Of a stretch of DNA of 64,000 nt, positions 35,065-43,871 are shown piece by piece (position 1 is the first letter of the stretch; every line of letters starts with the position of its first letter). The stretch is from Pedobacter sp. W3I1 (GTDB taxonomy: Bacteria; Bacteroidota; Bacteroidia; Sphingobacteriales; Sphingobacteriaceae), in assembly GCF_030816015.1 (NCBI RefSeq), contig NZ_JAUSXN010000001.1, forward strand, positions 124,001-188,000, read 5' to 3'. The position numbers and the translations under genes were made by a program. The notes under the pieces are model-generated. The model was given only the letters and a program-made list of their open reading frames with translations. It was not told where the DNA came from and did not search any database.

Positions 35065-38000
35065 TTAAAACTTAGCTTGTAAACCGAAAGAAAAAGTACG
35101 TGGAATAGGCACTGAGCCGAAATCGATATTTCTCAAAATTGTCGATTGACCACCGGAGTTCAGCTCAGGATCGTAGCCTTTGTAATTATCCCACGAAATC
35201 AGATTCCTTCCACTAAGATTAACCGTTAAATTTTTAATGAATTTAACCTGACCAATATTATAGCTCAAAGAAATCTCTCTCAATTTCACAAAAGATCCAT
35301 CATCAATACGCCATTCTTCTACATTGTACGCACCAGCCACATAGCCTCTAGGCAATTGGCCAAGCTGCTCTGCTTCGGCAACCTTGCCATTACCTACGCC
35401 TTGACGAGTTCTCCAATCTGCATTCCATACATCCCCACCTTGAACAGCATCCAATTGAATGTGTAAGCTCAATTTTTTGTAAGTAAAATCGTTAACAAAA
35501 GACCCTGTATAATCTGGGTTCGGATCGCCGATTACTTTACGCAGAACATTACCTGCGGCTTGACCTGCAGTTAAAGGAATACCGGCAGGGTTTGTTGCAA
35601 TATCTCCATTTGGTGTCCGCTCAAAATATGTTCCATAAAAAACACCTACCGGATAACCATCAGTGATAGAAACAGGTGCGCCAGCATTGGTTGAAATTAA
35701 TCTCTGTGCGCCTGAACCCACTATTTTATTTCTATTTCTGTTGTAGATTAGCGTTGATGTCCAGGTAAAATCTTGGGTTTTTAATGGTACACCTGTGAGC
35801 ATGAGCTCTATCCCTTTGTTTTTAAGCGATCCACCAATATTATCCAAAAGGCTGGAATACCCTGTAGTTGGAGCAATTACCACTCCCAATAATAAATCTT
35901 TAACACTTTTATTGTACCAGCTAAATGTTAGGCCCAAACGGTTACTAAAAAACGACATATCTGTACCTAATTCCAATTCTTTTTGACGCTCTGGTTTAAC
36001 ATCAGTATTAGCAAGCGTGCTGTTGGATGCCAGTGATGTTTTGCTATTTAAGGCGCTAGGTAAATACACGTTAAAACGATCGTAAGCACCAATGCCGGTT
36101 AAATTACCCGATTCGCCATACGCTGCCCGAAGTTTAAATGCATTCCACCAGGAAGATACACCAAGATCCTTCCAATAATTAGCAGATGACAACACATAAC
36201 TTACATTTGCTTTCGGATAAAACTGTGTTCCGTTGCCTTCACCAAAAACAGTTGATTGATCGACCCTGATTGCTCCCGTAACAAAAAGATGGTCTTTATA
36301 TTTAAAATTCTGTTGTAAATAGGCCCCGCTTATTGAGAATTCTGAGCGGTTATCATTATTGGGTAATATCGTACTCGCCCCATTAACCGTTTGAATAAGT
36401 GGTGCCAGCCCCCTACCATTTAACAAACTAAACAAATCTTTCTGATACTGATAAGATCCACCTAATTGCGTTGTCGAACTTAATAAGTCAGATATTTTTG
36501 CATCATAGGTAAAATTTAATTCATTATTAAACAGCGTAGTTGTTGCATTTGCCGCACTGGCATAACCATTTAATGACGGGTCTAAACTAGCTCCGCCACC
36601 ATAAAAGCCCGTACTTACATTATAGGTAAAGGGCGGAATAAATGTTGTTCCGTTTTGAATTGAATTATCAACCCCCATGGTATAATCGATAGTTAGATTT
36701 TTCACGGGATTAAGTTTTAAGCCTAAATTGGCAATTATACGATTAGTAAACTGGCGCTGCTTGATGTCTTCAATAACAGAAACCGGATTTACACGGCCGC
36801 GTTCGCCAACAGCCTGTAAGTTACCGAGTATATCTCTTGCAAAAATATCATGAAAATTACCAATAATGGTAACTGAGTTCATTGGCGAAAAGAATGAATT
36901 TCCATCTGGTTTTTCATTGGCATCGCTGTGTACATAGTTAAAGCCAGCGGTCATTTTAGCCCAGTTATTAATCTTTTGATCCAGATTTGCCCTAAAGTTC
37001 ATTCTTTTGAAATCTGTATTCTTTATAATCCCTTGATTAGAAAAATAACCAGCCGACGTGTAAAACTTGGTATTATCGTTTCCACCAGAAACAGAAACGG
37101 AGTTATCTGTACCTACACCCGTATGAAAAATATAATCCTGATAGTTATATCTGGTAACTGGAGTTTTTGCGGTCTGTAAAACAGGAGTGGCACCAGGAGT
37201 GGGTGGAACTGTTTGAATGACATCTTGCGTTACAGAGTTCGCATTATCCCCAAACCTAAATGGCGACTGATTTACTTCAATTTGCTTACGCAGCTCACTT
37301 ATGGTTAAACTGGTATTAAAACTCACTTGCGGCTCACCAGTTTTACCTCTTTTGGTAAAAATCTGGATTACTCCTGCATTTGCCCTCGATCCATAAATTG
37401 CTGCAGCTGCCGCACCATTTAAAACCTCAATATGATCAATATCAGATGGACTAATATCCACCATCCGGTTTTGTCCGATACTTCCAACAAAGTTCCCGCC
37501 ATCATAATTGGCTGATGTATTGGTTACTCTGGTTGTAGAATTATTTACAATTACTCCATCAATGATGTATAGTGGCTCCGAAGATGAGTTAACTGAGCTC
37601 ACCCCTCTTAAACGAACTGAAATTCCGCCTGCCGGGTCTCCAGAATTTTGACTGATCTGTGCACCGGGTGTTTTACCCTGTAATGAAGCTAGTGCGTTTC
37701 CACTAGGTGCTTTGTTTAAATCATCACCCTTTACTGTACTCACATAACTACCGAGCTGTTTACGGGTAGTTCCTTGAGAGGTACCGGTGACAATTACTTC
37801 ATCGAGCCCCACTGCATCGCCGCTCAAAGCACTATTTGCCTGAACGGTGGTATTATCACCCAGTGTTACCGATTCGATATTTGATTTAAAACCAATAAAG
37901 GAAACCTGGATCTGGTATTTACCTGGTGCTAAATCAACCGAAAAGTTATATGCTCCGCCCGAACTTGTGCTTGTCACGAGATTGGTATTGAGAATTTTTA

Positions 38001-38166
38001 CAACAGCGCCCGGAACAGGGCTGTTATTTGCGGCATCGGTAACCTTACCACTTATGGTATACCGTTTGTTTTGTGCCTGCGCCATCTCTGTAAATAAGAG
38101 CAGCAGAAATGGGATCAACAAAATTGCGAAAAATCCTGGTGACCATTTTAGGTAACTTTTTTCCAT
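35065..38166 (-). CDS. SusC/RagA-family TonB-dependent transporter (operon 3)
   Basis: This 1033-aa importer has a long signal peptide (residues ~1-31, ending AQAQ). It has a regulatory-like domain (YTISGKVTDAANNSPVPGAVVKI), SusC box LDEVIVTGTSQGTTRKQLG, plug motifs (LQGKTPGAQISQNSGDPAG, VLNGAAAAAIYGSRANAGVIQI) and a barrel ending FSFGLQAKF. It is only distantly similar to the other two SusC proteins here. It transcribes away from anmK with a 114-bp gap that holds an 11-bp inverted repeat close to the start. Its linkage to anmK, nagB and a GHL10 hydrolase suggests uptake of amino-sugar oligomers or muropeptides. Confidence 0.95.
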   Translation of the reverse strand: MEKSYLKWSPGFFAILLIPFLLLLFTEMAQAQNKRYTISGKVTDAANNSPVPGAVVKILNTNLVTSTSSGGAYNFSVDLAPGKYQIQVSFIGFKSNIESVTLGDNTTVQANSALSGDAVGLDEVIVTGTSQGTTRKQLGSYVSTVKGDDLNKAPSGNALASLQGKTPGAQISQNSGDPAGGISVRLRGVSSVNSSSEPLYIIDGVIVNNSTTRVTNTSANYDGGNFVGSIGQNRMVDISPSDIDHIEVLNGAAAAAIYGSRANAGVIQIFTKRGKTGEPQVSFNTSLTISELRKQIEVNQSPFRFGDNANSVTQDVIQTVPPTPGATPVLQTAKTPVTRYNYQDYIFHTGVGTDNSVSVSGGNDNTKFYTSAGYFSNQGIIKNTDFKRMNFRANLDQKINNWAKMTAGFNYVHSDANEKPDGNSFFSPMNSVTIIGNFHDIFARDILGNLQAVGERGRVNPVSVIEDIKQRQFTNRIIANLGLKLNPVKNLTIDYTMGVDNSIQNGTTFIPPFTYNVSTGFYGGGASLDPSLNGYASAANATTTLFNNELNFTYDAKISDLLSSTTQLGGSYQYQKDLFSLLNGRGLAPLIQTVNGASTILPNNDNRSEFSISGAYLQQNFKYKDHLFVTGAIRVDQSTVFGEGNGTQFYPKANVSYVLSSANYWKDLGVSSWWNAFKLRAAYGESGNLTGIGAYDRFNVYLPSALNSKTSLASNSTLANTDVKPERQKELELGTDMSFFSNRLGLTFSWYNKSVKDLLLGVVIAPTTGYSSLLDNIGGSLKNKGIELMLTGVPLKTQDFTWTSTLIYNRNRNKIVGSGAQRLISTNAGAPVSITDGYPVGVFYGTYFERTPNGDIATNPAGIPLTAGQAAGNVLRKVIGDPNPDYTGSFVNDFTYKKLSLHIQLDAVQGGDVWNADWRTRQGVGNGKVAEAEQLGQLPRGYVAGAYNVEEWRIDDGSFVKLREISLSYNIGQVKFIKNLTVNLSGRNLISWDNYKGYDPELNSGGQSTILRNIDFGSVPIPRTFSFGLQAKF

Positions 38167-38187
38167 AAAATTTGGTTTTGTTAGAAG

Positions 38188-38214
38188 ATTTTGTTAAAAC
38201 AAATTTAACAAAAT
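38188..38214. promoter_or_regulatory. 11-bp inverted repeat upstream of third susC
   Basis: ATTTTGTTAAA (38188-38198) and TTTAACAAAAT (38204-38214) form a perfect inverted repeat with a 5-nt spacer. It lies 22 bp before the susC start. The dyad could be an operator, for example for the LacI-type regulator at 43872, or a leader hairpin. Confidence 0.45.
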
Positions 38215-38280
38215 ACCGCACAAACCAAATCTTTAACTGGTACAAACTGGTTTACAATCCCGTAAAACTATCGCATTTTA

Positions 38281-39477
38281 TTATGCTGGCAAACTAATTT
38301 TACCCATACAAACCGAAGGTACACCTTGCCGGTTGCCAAAATTAATCGGTTTTCCGCACAGGGTTTCATTGGCCAAAACAGCAAACAAAACAGCCTCTTT
38401 TGCATCTGGATTAATATTTAAATCTTCAGTAGTTAGGAATTTACAAAAAGGCAGCCAGGTTTGAAGAAGCTGTACCAATAAAGGGTTATGCATTCCGCCT
38501 CCACTCATAAAAACCTGAGCTTTAGCATCTTTACCAAAACAGCGTTTAATGGCATTAGCAATGGTTTCTGCAGAAAAATGGCACAAGGTAGCCATTACAT
38601 CTTCTTTACTTAAATCTGTTGTTAAAGACTGTTCTTGAGCGCTGGTTAAATATTCCAGATTAAATAATTCTGGCCCTGTGGTTTTAGGGAAATCTAAATC
38701 AAAAAAACTGCAATCTAACAATGCAGATAATAGATGGGGATTAGATTCTCCTGCCAATGCAACAGCAGCATTTTTATCGTAAAATTGATTAAAATGTTTT
38801 TGCATGTACTGATCCATCAAGGTATTTCCGGGACCAACATCCGTTGAAAAAATTTCACTGGCATCGATACTGCCTGGCAAGTACGTAAAATTTGCTATGC
38901 CACCTATATTTAACATTACCCGATCTTCGCCAGCCTTCGAAAACATTAAATAATCGCCATAAACAGCCAATGGCGCACCTTCGCCCCCAGCAGCCAAATG
39001 TTTTTGCCTAAAATCAGAAAGTGTGATAATACCAGTCCTTAGCGCAATATGATCACCATCGCCAATTTGTAATGTACCATTGGGGTAATCGGCCAGTTGA
39101 TGCAGGGATTTTGGCGCATGAAAAATGGTTTGGCCGTGGCTGGCAATAAAATCGATAGCCTCATTTTGATAACCCCATTCTTTCAGCGCTTCGTTTATGA
39201 GCTGCGCATGGGTATTTGCAATATGCTCGTTCATCAGGCACACCAACTGTAAGTCGACTTCTTTTTTTGAAAATATGGCTTTTATTTTAGCCCTAAAATC
39301 ATCAGTATAATCACCTGTTTTAAATTTTAAAATCCGGATATCCGTTTCAGCACCGCTTCCTTTAACCAGACAAAGTGCAATATCCAGTCCATCCATTGAT
39401 GTGCCACTCATCAATCCTATAATTAAACGTTCCGATTTCCCTGCTTTCGAATACAACTTTTCAATCTGTGCGTTCAT
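38281..39477 (-). CDS. anmK: Anhydro-N-acetylmuramic acid kinase
   Basis: AnmK opens the 1,6-anhydro ring and phosphorylates anhydro-MurNAc to MurNAc-6-phosphate, a step in recycling cell-wall fragments in the cytoplasm. The 398-aa protein has the family start GLMSGTSMDGLD (21-32), SHGQTIFH, the GDGDHIA turn, NIGGIANFTYLPG and FSTDVGPGNTLMDQ. The C-terminal FMSGGGMHNPLL is kept. The ~17-residue N-terminal extension is short and lacks a signal peptide. It lies downstream of nothing on its own strand and 114 bp upstream of the third susC, so susC3-susD3 may be read through from it. It is divergent from the nagB fusion gene. Confidence 0.93.
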   Translation of the reverse strand: MNAQIEKLYSKAGKSERLIIGLMSGTSMDGLDIALCLVKGSGAETDIRILKFKTGDYTDDFRAKIKAIFSKKEVDLQLVCLMNEHIANTHAQLINEALKEWGYQNEAIDFIASHGQTIFHAPKSLHQLADYPNGTLQIGDGDHIALRTGIITLSDFRQKHLAAGGEGAPLAVYGDYLMFSKAGEDRVMLNIGGIANFTYLPGSIDASEIFSTDVGPGNTLMDQYMQKHFNQFYDKNAAVALAGESNPHLLSALLDCSFFDLDFPKTTGPELFNLEYLTSAQEQSLTTDLSKEDVMATLCHFSAETIANAIKRCFGKDAKAQVFMSGGGMHNPLLVQLLQTWLPFCKFLTTEDLNINPDAKEAVLFAVLANETLCGKPINFGNRQGVPSVCMGKISLPA

Positions 39478-39564
39478 ATTGGTTTTTTTATCTTAAAAGA
39501 TCAAACGTTTGTCTGACACTTTAATCGAATTTTATATAAATACTTGCAATAAAAGTAAATAACC

Positions 39565-39598
39565 TTTGTTACAAATTGGGCATAACTCTCTATATTTG
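39565..39598 (+). promoter_or_regulatory. Promoter of the nagB fusion gene
   Basis: TTTG (39565-39568), 22 nt, then TATATTTG (39591-39598) matches the Bacteroidota consensus. The ATG follows 32 nt later. Confidence 0.65.
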
Positions 39599-39630
39599 CT
39601 GCTCCGTACATTAAAATCCATATAAAAAAA

Positions 39631-41556
39631 ATGGCTAGATTAAATCTACTGGAGGAGACACGTTTCGAGAAATTACCAGTAAGCGTGTTCGAAAATCCAA
39701 AAATTGCTTCAATTAATGTAGCACACCGCATTGCCGAGCTCATTAAATCAAAACAAGCAAACAACACACCTGCAGTACTGGGCTTAGCAACAGGTGTTAC
39801 TCCAATTGCAGTTTATGCCGAACTGGTTAGACTGCACAAGGAAGAGGGCTTAAGTTTTAAAAACGTAATTACTTTTAATCTGGATGAATATTATCCAATG
39901 GCGCCAACTGCGGCACAGAGTTATGTTACGTTTATGAACGAAAACCTTTTCAATCATATCGACATTGATAAAAGAAACGTTCACATCCCTGATGGCACGC
40001 TTGCACTGGAAGACATTCCTGCTTTCTGCCTGGAATACGAAAAGAAAATCGGTGATCTTGGTGGTCTTGATATCCAGATTTTAGGTATCGGTCGTACAGG
40101 TCACATCGGGTTTAACGAGCCGGGCTCCGCACCAAATTCTGGCACCCGTTTAGTTACCTTAGATGATTTAACACGCCGTGATGCTGCACGCGATTTCGGT
40201 GGAAAAACCTTTGTACCAACAAAGGCAATTACCATGGGAATCGGTACCATTTTCAAGGCAAGGGAAATTATATTAATGGCCTGGAGCCGTAAAAAAGCTT
40301 CGATTATCAAAAAAGCGGTTGAAGGCGAAATTTCAGGCGATGTTCCAGCAACATATCTTCAGCTTTCTGACCATGTGGAGTTTATCCTTGATGCACCTGC
40401 AGCTTCAGAACTTACCCGTTTTGATACACCATGGTTGGTTAAAGATTGTATTTGGACAGATGCCTTGATCCGCAAGGCGGTGATCTGGTTGGCCAATACC
40501 TTAAAAAAACCAATCTTAAAATTAACGGAAGACGATTACAACAATAACGGCATGGCGCAACTGGCTACTGAAAAAGGACCAGTTTACAACATCAACATCC
40601 ATATCTTTAATAAATTACAACACACCATCACTGGCTGGCCAGGTGGTAAACCGAACGCTGATGATTCTCAACGCCCGGAAAGAGCTGAACCAGCTAAAAA
40701 GAGAGTCATTATTTTCTCTCCTCACCCTGACGATGATGTGATCTCGATGGGCGGTACTTTTCTCCGTCTGGTTGACCAAGGGCATGATGTGCACGTAGCT
40801 TACCAAACCTCAGGTAATACCGCGGTTTGGGATGACGATGCACTTCGTTTTGTTGAGTTCAATGTAGATTTCACGGAGAAAATGGGCATGGACAATACGC
40901 ACTTAAAGGATCTTTATAATAAGATGCGAGCCTTTATTGAGCAGAAACAACCAAACCAGATTGATACGCCAGAGATCCAAACGGTTAAAGGACTGATCAG
41001 AAAAGGCGAAGCGATTGCTGGTGCAAGATATTGCGGCCTTGAAGATGACCACATCCATTTCCAGGCACTTCCTTTCTATGAAAGCGGTAAGGTTCAAAAA
41101 AACCCGGTAACTGATGCTGATATCGAACTTACAATAGCGCTATTGCAAAAAGTTAAGCCTCAACAGGTTTATGCAGCAGGCGATTTTGAAGACCCGCATG
41201 GAACGCATATTGTTTGTTTCAATATTATTTTGGCAGCATTAAAGCGCTTACGTAAAACTGAAGCCTGGGCACAAGATTGCTGGCTGTGGATGTACCGTGG
41301 TGCCTGGCACGAATTTGAAACATATGAGATCGAAATGGCGGTTCCAATTTCACCGCAAGAGCTTGAGCGTAAAAAATATGCTATTTTCAAACACCAGAGC
41401 CAAAAAGACAGGGCAGTTTTCCCTGGCGACGATTCAAGAGAGTTCTGGCAACGTGCCGAAGACCGTAACCGGGATACGGCCAAAGCTTATGATGAACTTG
41501 GTCTGGCAGAATACGAAGCAATGGAAGCCTTTGTACGCTGGAAATTTGAAGATTAA
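39631..41556 (+). CDS. Glucosamine-6-phosphate deaminase-like domain fused to a PIG-L/LmbE deacetylase domain
   Basis: The 641-aa protein has two enzymes in one chain. Residues ~10-280 are NagB-like, with GLATGVTP for phosphate binding, Asp85 in FNLDEYY (the E. coli Asp72 position), His158 and Glu163 in GHIGFNEP. The position of E. coli Asp141 is Thr156 (GRTGH instead of GNDGH). Residues ~358-625 are a PIG-L/LmbE deacetylase, with the zinc motif HPDDD at 365-369 and a later DPHGTH. Together they could deacetylate an N-acetyl-sugar (phosphate) and then deaminate/isomerise it. The altered residue leaves the deaminase activity open. The context (anmK, NagX-like, LacI) supports amino-sugar use. 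Confidence 0.85.
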   Translation: MARLNLLEETRFEKLPVSVFENPKIASINVAHRIAELIKSKQANNTPAVLGLATGVTPIAVYAELVRLHKEEGLSFKNVITFNLDEYYPMAPTAAQSYVTFMNENLFNHIDIDKRNVHIPDGTLALEDIPAFCLEYEKKIGDLGGLDIQILGIGRTGHIGFNEPGSAPNSGTRLVTLDDLTRRDAARDFGGKTFVPTKAITMGIGTIFKAREIILMAWSRKKASIIKKAVEGEISGDVPATYLQLSDHVEFILDAPAASELTRFDTPWLVKDCIWTDALIRKAVIWLANTLKKPILKLTEDDYNNNGMAQLATEKGPVYNINIHIFNKLQHTITGWPGGKPNADDSQRPERAEPAKKRVIIFSPHPDDDVISMGGTFLRLVDQGHDVHVAYQTSGNTAVWDDDALRFVEFNVDFTEKMGMDNTHLKDLYNKMRAFIEQKQPNQIDTPEIQTVKGLIRKGEAIAGARYCGLEDDHIHFQALPFYESGKVQKNPVTDADIELTIALLQKVKPQQVYAAGDFEDPHGTHIVCFNIILAALKRLRKTEAWAQDCWLWMYRGAWHEFETYEIEMAVPISPQELERKKYAIFKHQSQKDRAVFPGDDSREFWQRAEDRNRDTAKAYDELGLAEYEAMEAFVRWKFED

Positions 41557-41575
41557 TAAAAAGAAAATAAATCGT

Positions 41576-41605
41576 AATCCTGCTTTGTTCATTCGAAGCA
41601 GGATT
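41576..41605 (+). terminator. Terminator after the nagB fusion gene
   Basis: AATCCTGCTT (41576-41585) pairs with AAGCAGGATT (41596-41605) and is followed by a run of T, 20 bp after the stop. Confidence 0.85.
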
Positions 41606-41740
41606 TTTTTTGCCTCCTTCCGAAGTTTAGCCTCTGCAAATTGTCATGCTGAGCTTAGCGAAGCATCATTAAGAAAGTTCTATCTTCTCTATGAAGAGTA
41701 GCGAAACGGAGACATCTATATACTGAAAAGAGCAAATCTT

Positions 41741-41880
41741 TTTTGGAAAGCAGTGTCTGTGGTACTTCGGCCCCAATAGTCCTGTCCTTTGCTTAATCCC
41801 GATAAAAAAACGATAAAAACAATTAACTTTAAATCGGGATAACGCTGTCGGCCAGGTTTATTGAACATAAGGCTTTGCCA
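41741..41880. repeat. Fragment of the ~260 bp interspersed repeat (copy D)
   Basis: TTTTGGAAAGCAGTGTCTG at 41741 matches the inverted end of copies A and B (their CTGCTTTCC end read backwards), and an AATCCCGAT piece follows. The far end is degraded, so the right limit is approximate. The 1.1-kb gap 41557-42675 holds only a terminator, this fragment and hairpin elements; no gene was seen. Confidence 0.5.
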
Positions 41881-42119
41881 TTATGATCCAGATTTTCTTC
41901 AAAGAAATCATCAGGCTTTATAATGTTTTTCCGAGCCTCTCCGGGGCAAAAAACAACATTCCCTCCAATTTATCATCCTAAGAGCTAAATTTATTATATA
42001 AAGATCAGTCTGAATGACAAGGAAATTTTAAGTAAATGATACTCTCGAGATATCGTCATTCCCAGAGGTCAGTTTTAGAAAAAAAACAATGGAGTGGGGA
42101 TGACGGGTTAAGATAAATT

Positions 42120-42210
42120 GTCATTTCGACCGAAGTAAGAAATCTTTAAACTTTCTAATAAACATAGTTCAAAGATTTCTCCATTTCGCTGCGCTCCAGT
42201 CGAAATGACG
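42120..42210. repeat. CGTCAT hairpin element, copy 3
   Basis: GTCATTTCGAC at 42120-42130 and GTCGAAATGAC at 42199-42209 are perfect inverted ends of a ~90-bp element. It is preceded by GGGATGACGGGTTAAGATAAAT, a flank that recurs before copy 4. Confidence 0.8.
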
Positions 42211-42400
42211 ACTGATTTTACAGCCTGTCATTGGTAACTCGATTGGGAACCACGAAGTGCTCATCGTAGATAATCGTAATGCAAGCGCTTTAAGATTCCC
42301 ACATGCGCGAGAAAGACGACCGCTTTATTGGAATCTGTTAATGGTAGGGATTAGTTTTTTAGCCAAAAACAAAGGAGTTGGATGACAGGTTAAGATAAAT

Positions 42401-42481
42401 CGTCATCTCGACCGCAGGGGAGAGATCTTTAAACATAGTCAAAAGATCTCTCCACTCCGCGTTGCTCCGGTCGAGATGACG
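42401..42481. repeat. CGTCAT hairpin element, copy 4
   Basis: CGTCATCTCGAC and GTCGAGATGACG form perfect 12-bp ends of an 81-bp element. It and copy 3 lie in the same orientation with similar flanks, as if a ~280-bp unit had been duplicated. Confidence 0.85.
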
Positions 42482-42675
42482 CCGATTTTTAGTATCTGTC
42501 ATTAATAGCACCGCAAAGCACCTGTAACGAAGAGCCACTGATTCTACAAAATCACACTTCGCAACAGATCCTTCACGTTGTTCCGGATAACAAATCATCT
42601 TCCTAAACTTCGGAAGTAATTTCTCATTCTAAAAACAATACTCTAAATTAGTTTGCTGAACCAAACAAGCTAGCC

Positions 42676-43836
42676 ATGACCGAACCTAAACAACGCTTAC
42701 TATCTCTTGATTTTTTCAGGGGATTAACCGTAGCCGCAATGATCTTAGTGAACAATCCGGGTAGCTGGGGGCATATTTACGCACCTTTAGAGCATGCAGA
42801 ATGGAATGGATGTACACCCACCGATTTAATTTTCCCATTCTTCCTGTGGATTGTTGGTGTATCCATTGCATTTGCCATGAGTAGCAGCAAAGCAGATCCC
42901 GCTACACATCAAAAAACAATTATAAAAGCCATTAAACGTGGCATTATACTTTATTTACTCGGTTTCTTCCTGGCCATTTTCGGAAAAATAATCAGCGCCA
43001 TAATGGAGGACAGATCCATTTGGGAGGCCTTCCAAACAGTAAGATTGTTAGGCGTATTGCAAAGGATAGGTATTGTTTTTATCATCAGCAGTATCATTTT
43101 CATCAAAGTATCTAACAAAACGATATTCAAAACATTAATTGTAATACTCGCCGTTTATTGGGCATTAATGACTTTTATTCCTGTACCAGGAGTTGGCTAC
43201 CCAAACCTCGAAAAAGAAACTAATCTGGCCGCATGGATCGACCGTGGAATTTTAACCGAAGCACACACCTGGGCCTCATCAAAAACCTGGGACCCGGAGG
43301 GGATTTTGAGTACATTACCAGCAGTAGGAACCTGCTTATTTGGTATTCTGGTTGGTGTTTGGATGCGGAGAAAAGATGTAGACAATCCAACTAAGGTTGC
43401 CTGGTTATTTACCACTGGTATTGCCTCGGTTATTTTAGGTTTACTTTGGGACTTACAATTCCCGATTAACAAGGCCCTCTGGACAAGCTCTTATGTGCTC
43501 TATGCAGGTGGATTAGCCTCTATAGGCCTGGCACTTTGTTACTGGATCATCGATGTTCAGGGTTACAAAAAATTCACCACTCCTTTTGTGGTTTATGGCG
43601 TAAATGCCATAACCGTCTTTTTCTTAGCAGGATTAATGCCCCGTGTATTAAACCTAATCCAGATTACTCAACCCGATGGCACCAAAACAGGATTATTGGT
43701 CCACTTTTATGAAACTTGCTACACCCCTTTTTTTAGCCCTATAAATGCCTCATTAGTTTGGGCGGTAACCTATGTACTCGGTTTTTATGTATTATTATAT
43801 TTTATGTATAAAAAGAACATTATTATTAAGGTTTAG
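42676..43836 (+). CDS. NagX-like (HGSNAT/DUF5009) membrane acetyltransferase
   Basis: The 386-aa polytopic membrane protein has about 10 hydrophobic helices. It belongs to the family of lysosomal heparan-alpha-glucosaminide N-acetyltransferase. In bacteria NagX homologues cluster with GlcNAc-use genes. Family marks are LDFFRGLTVAAMILVNNPGSW near the N-terminus, His40 and Asp50 in EHAEWNGCTPTDLIFPFFLW, and late NAITVFFLAGL. It starts at ATG 42676 and is followed 35 bp later by a LacI-type regulator on the same strand. Its role in acetylating or moving amino sugars across the inner membrane is inferred from neighbours. Confidence 0.8.
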   Translation: MTEPKQRLLSLDFFRGLTVAAMILVNNPGSWGHIYAPLEHAEWNGCTPTDLIFPFFLWIVGVSIAFAMSSSKADPATHQKTIIKAIKRGIILYLLGFFLAIFGKIISAIMEDRSIWEAFQTVRLLGVLQRIGIVFIISSIIFIKVSNKTIFKTLIVILAVYWALMTFIPVPGVGYPNLEKETNLAAWIDRGILTEAHTWASSKTWDPEGILSTLPAVGTCLFGILVGVWMRRKDVDNPTKVAWLFTTGIASVILGLLWDLQFPINKALWTSSYVLYAGGLASIGLALCYWIIDVQGYKKFTTPFVVYGVNAITVFFLAGLMPRVLNLIQITQPDGTKTGLLVHFYETCYTPFFSPINASLVWAVTYVLGFYVLLYFMYKKNIIIKV

Positions 43837-43871
43837 TAAATTTATGCTATAATTGACCGATTCCATCCCTA

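Noticed and set aside
42359..42598. Minus-strand frame of 79 codons in the repeat island
   Set aside because: It is made of the hairpin element copy 4 and its flanks and resembles no protein; the same repeat elsewhere is not coding.
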